20,436 bases of DNA from the IMG/VR virus record IMGVR_UViG_3300021139_001628, positions 1 through 20,436 of that record, one strand, 5' to 3'. Position 1 is the first letter of the stretch, and each line of letters begins with the position of its first letter. A program made the position numbers and the translations under genes. The DNA is from a virus. This document shows, one piece after another, positions 7,601 through 13,600 of the stretch. Below the pieces are notes generated by a model. The model saw only the letters and a program-made list of their open reading frames with translations, was not told the origin of the DNA and searched no databases.

Positions 7601-10600
7601 GCGCATTTTATATACAAGGTAATCGTTATCAGATCAATAATGTTTTAAGCTATAATAGTTCAACCTATACTGTGGTATTAGGACTAGACACTAGCACACC
7701 GTTCTATCCTAGTGCTGTTTATAGCAATAGCACACTAACAAGTAATATTGCAAGTGCAGTAGATGCGGCTGCTTATGACATGGCATTTGGTAGTAACTAT
7801 CAAAGTATTAAAACTGGTATTACTTTCCTACAACCGGCAAACTCTGTAGTAGGTTTATCATCATCGATTGTTACACAAAGTTTCAGTTATATTAATCAGC
7901 AAATAGCGGCACTTGGCAATGTTGATAGTGCAGGTCAAACTGCTATCTCTAACAATTTGACAATTATTAATAACATTATTATTAATGGTGTTTATGGAAG
8001 TACAAGTGGTATTCCGACTGTTGTATTGCCTAATCCCGCCAATGTAACTACCAATGTGGCTAATGCTAAATTGTTATTACAGGCAAACAAAGCATTTATA
8101 CAAGCTGAAGTAGTTGCTCGCGTATCAGCCAACTACAACGTTGCAAGTTATTCTGGATACAGTGCCTTAACACTATCTAATAATATGGGGTTTGTTATTG
8201 ATGCAATAACATATGATTTATTATATGGTGGTAATAGTAGTGTATACGATGTAGTGCAGTGGTTATACAATTCAACACTTAATACATTGTATACTGCCGC
8301 AGTTGGATATGTTAATACCGTGGCCGGACAAGTAATACAAAAAACAACTGTAACACGCAGTAACGGCAATACACAACAACAAGTAACCACAGGATACACA
8401 GCGGCTACTAGTACAGAGGCAAGCACAATCACTACACTTGTTGCAGTATTGACAGATTATTTCAGTCACTCTGGTTCATTTAATAGTTCGACTAGAACAT
8501 TGCCAACTGTTTCAAGTACAACAACTACTAGTTCATTGTCTACCGATTGGACTAATATTGAAGCGGCAAAAACAAGTATCCAAAGCAATACAATAACCTA
8601 TGCTAATAATGGTGCAGGCATTGCTATTAACATTGAAATGGGCGGTAACAAGTCAATGTTGGCCAATGACTTTACACAAATCAACGATTTGGGTTATGGT
8701 ATTTTGTGTACTAATGCTGGTTTAACTGAACAAGTTTCAACATTTACTTACTATTGCTATACTGCTTACTGGGCGTTGAACGGCGGACAGATTCGTTCTG
8801 TTGCTGGTTCAAACTCAAACGGTGTTTATGGATTACGTGGTACAGGTTCAGACGTTACTGAATTACCGAACGCTGTTAATTTATCAAATAACATGCCGCA
8901 AAGTGCTCGTGTTTATAAGCAAGGTACATACGCCACTGCTATGACTCCTACAACAACAACGCAGGCACTTAATGTTTATATCACCAACTGGGAATATGTC
9001 CCATACGGTACAAGTGAATTAGAAATTGATCATACACTTGCTGGTGGCGGTATTACTCGTTATGAAGTTAGCACAGTAAGTCATACAGCAGTTAATGTTA
9101 ACGGACAAAACGTTCTTAGCTTGACATTAAGTACTAGTGGCGATAATCAAACTAGTACAAACGGTCTAGCATACGCATTGTATGACGGACAAATTGTAAC
9201 TATAAGAAACTTAACCAATATTAAATTTTATAATATTAGTAACGTAAAACCAGTACGTCCAAGTACTGCTTTACAATATACTAACAATCTTGCTAGTATC
9301 TATCGTATTATTAGTTATGGTTTAACAGAAGCCACCGGTGAATCGTTACCGGCTCACCAATCAGTGTTAACCATGGATAGTTCATTTGCATATTATAAGT
9401 TTGTTGTTGATACTTCAAACATGTTTAATGCCGATCCAACTGTTTATGTAACATCAGGTACTGTTGCATTAAGCCCAGCAAGTTCAATCAGCACAACACT
9501 TTATGTTGTAACTAGTTCATTGACTGGTGGTGCTCCAAGCATTGGACAATATGTCGGCGGTTATGGATTTATAAACACAACTGTAACTAATGTTACTACT
9601 AGCGGTGCCAATACTGTTATCACACTCAGTGTTGCACCAACTATTGCTCCTATTGGAACTGTTTGGTTCTCTACTTCTACCATGGGCGGATTAGTTGGCG
9701 ATAATAAAATTGCTGTTCTAACTATCAGCGATAGCGCAACAATAAGTCAATTAAATTTAGGTAGTTATATTTTCAGTTGGAATGGACGTACACATCGTAT
9801 TATCAAATATGTAACTCCGTCTTCTATTGCCAGCGGAACATATAGTCCAACAAGTGGTCCAATATTTAATATAACATCAGGCACTAGTATTAGTTCTGCC
9901 GCTAGTTATACAGGAGTTGCTCAAACATCAACATCTGGTTCAGGCACTGGCGCAGTATTCACAATAACTAAAACAGGAAATGGAACTAGCTATTCTGGTG
10001 CAACTACTATAACTGCAACCACATTAGGTTCAGGGTACGCAATAGGCGATACTATTACAATAGCAGGTGCTAATCTAGGAGGTTCGACTCCTGCTAACAA
10101 TCTTGTATTCACTATCACCGGATACACATTAGTAGTTACAGGACTAGCAGGAACTATCACAGCTAACGAGCCAGTTACTGGTACTGGTTTTAACGGCACT
10201 CAATTAATTTCTGGAACTCCTGTTCTTACTACCTCTCCTGGTTCAAGTAGCATCACAGCTACAGTATCATTGAGCATATATCCAGTAAGTCAGCCTAGTG
10301 GAACTATAACATTTGGTGGTGCGGCAGTTAACGGTTATTTACAGATAGATCCAAATCCAGTAATGAACATAAGTTCAGTAGGTGTAGGTACAAATGCCAT
10401 GACTTATCAAAGCAATGTTTTGGTAACTGGCAGCAATACACAAAAGGTTATTACATTTAATATACCTTATAATACTTTATATTCATACCCTCCAGTTGAT
10501 AGTACATTATCTGTAAGCGGAAATAGCAACAGCAAATATAACGGCAATTTCCAAGTAGCTAGTGTGGTTAATACTAGCCAATTAACTGTTGCTTCAACAG

Positions 10601-13600
10601 CATTACTACAAGTTGGCATGATTATTAGTACTAGCACAACAGGTTCGTTTGTTGAAACAACTAGTACTAATCCAACTGGTACGACGATTATTCAAAGTAT
10701 TGATAGTACGACACAATTTACAGTATCACCTGCTGTTTGGGCTCCTGCTGGGACTAGTATTTCAGCTATCTTAGTAGCGGTGGTATCTAGTATTACTATC
10801 ACAAATGCTGGTAGCAATTATACTTCTGCTCCTATACTTACATTCAGTGGTGGCGGTGCAACTAGTCAAGCATTGGCTACCTGTACTATTTCTAATGGTA
10901 GTATTAGTACTGTTACACTTGTAAGTCCAGGTTATGGTTATACTAGCACTCCGACTATCACTATTAGTGGTAATAGCGGAAGTGCATATAATACTACTAC
11001 TGGTACTAACATTATTACATTAAATTCTAGTGCTAATCTACAGGTTAATCAAATTATCATATTTGGTGGATCAGTATTTGGTAATATTCAAGCTGGTGTA
11101 CAATATTATATTGCAACTATTAATGGTAATCAAATTACAATCAGTGCAAGTTCAGGTGGCGTTGGTCTAATATCTTTGACCACTGCTAGCGGTCCTAGCA
11201 TGACTTGGTATACACCTGGAAATGCTATATTAACTCCAGTGCTAACCAATAGTCCAACAGTAGTTACTACAGTTGTTTCGGGCGTCGACAATCTACAATT
11301 AGGTTTAGTATATCCAACCGATCCTGGAACAAGCGGTAGTGTTACTACAACTACTAATGCTACTGCATCAATTACATCTAGCACAATTAGTAGTGGCGGT
11401 GTATTAACTGTTGGTACTGTCGGTAGCGGTACTGTTGCAGTTGGTATGATATTAACTGGTGGACCTTCGAGTGGATCTGGTATTGCTCAGATTAGTTCTT
11501 ATGCTACAACAGCAACTAGTGGTAACGGAACTACTGCAACTATTACATTTGCGGCGCAGTCCTTTGTGCCTTATGCAGTAGGTCAGACAATTTTTGTATC
11601 AGGTGTAACTCCAACAGGCTATAATGGAACTTATGTAGTCACTGCGGCAACAACAAGTTCTGTAAGTTATTCTAACACAACAACTGGCAGTCAAACTATT
11701 GCTGGTACGGTTGCAAGTACTGTTTACACTTATATTACTTCTAATATTAGTGGTAGCGGCAACGGCTCTACCTGGCAAACTGCAACAAGCCAAGGTAATA
11801 ATTTTGCTGTTACTTCTTCTTCGATAACAGGTACTAATAATTTATTAGCACTAAGTACTGTTTCAAATATATCTGTTGGTAATACAATTACATTTGCTGG
11901 CACTACATTTGGTGGAGTTAGTGTAACCACTGTGACTGCTGGTAGTTTTGTTGTAGGTCAAACATATACTATAACAAGCGTAGGTACTGCTTCAAGTACT
12001 ACAACTGTTACAAACTTTACATCAATTGGTGCTGCCAACAACAACGTTGGTACAGTATTTACAGCAACAGGTGCTGGTAGCGGAAGCGGTCAAGCACTAG
12101 TGACATATTATATTACTGAAGTAGTCGGTAGTTCTGTAGCTATTGCTCCGGCTAAAGGTAGTGCTAATACAACATTAACAACAGCATCTGGTGCTACCTT
12201 AACATTCTATACTCCAAGTTATGGTTTTGGTACTAGCTATACAGCAACTACATTTAGTAGTGTAAGCGGTACTGGACCATACCTAGTAACCTTGAATATT
12301 CCTACTACTACTGCTCCGTCGACTAGTGTTTACTACTATGTCAGCGGTAATAGTAATGCTTTATACAATGGTTATTGGCAAGCTACTACTAGTTCGACAA
12401 CCAGTATTACATTAAGTTATCCATATAACCCAGGTACTTATGGAGTTGGTTCTATAACAACAATAACTAGAGAATCAACAAGTAGCACAAGTTCAAGCCT
12501 AGGTATTAGTAAACCATTTAACCCTAGCACAAGCACAACATTACGTATAGGATATCCTGCCACTGGCGGTGCTCAGATTACTGTTCGTATTAGTACTTGC
12601 CGTGCTACAGGACATGACTTCTTAGATATCGGTACTGGTGGATTTATTACTAGTAACTATCCAAATCAAATTTATGGTAATGCGGCTATAGCTTCTAATG
12701 ACGCTAATGATGTTGTTGAAGAAACTACAGGTCGTGTGTTCCATGTGTCTACAGACCAAAACGGTATCTTCCGTGTAGGTCGTTTCTTCAAAGTTGACCA
12801 AGGTACTGGTACTGTTACATTCTCAGCGTCTATTGCGTTAAGTAACCTAGACGGTCTAGGATTTAAGCGTGGTGTTGTTGTAAGTGAATTCTCAACAGAT
12901 CCTTACATGACAGGCAATGCGGCAGATAGTGTTCCAGTTCAATCTGCTGTTAGAAGCTTTATTGATTATCGTTTAGGATTAGACTACGGTGGTAATCCAG
13001 TTGCTACAAGTAGTTTAATTGGTCCAGGATACTTGGCACTAAATGGTGTCTTAGGTATGAAAGGCAACTTGAATATGGCAAGTTATCAAATTGGTAACTT
13101 GACTATGCCTAATAGTGCTATTACACCTTATGATGCGGCTAATAGAGGTTATGTAGATGTAAACGCAAGTGCGCTGAATAATTTATTCAAACTAAATGAC
13201 CAAGCTATTGGTGCAGTTGCAACATTTGTAAGTTTCAGTAGTACAGGTAATACTGTTACATTGTCGGGTGTTTTTGGTACTATACTAGTTGGTATGGTTA
13301 TCAATGGCACTGGATTTACAGGTGGACAGATTGTAACTAGTGTTAATATTACAGCAGGTGCTACACAGTCGGTGGGCGGTAGCGGTACTGTTACTCTAAA
13401 CAACACCTATAATACAAGCCCAAGTGGCACAATGACATTTAATAACCTAAATAATGGTAATTTACATGTATACGATGGTGTTTATGGACAATGGACTAAT
13501 GTTCCTTTACCAACTACAACTGCTAATGGCAATCAAATTGGTATCACATATACACATGGCACTCCTGGATATTTTACAGCAACTATTTTATCTGGAGTTG

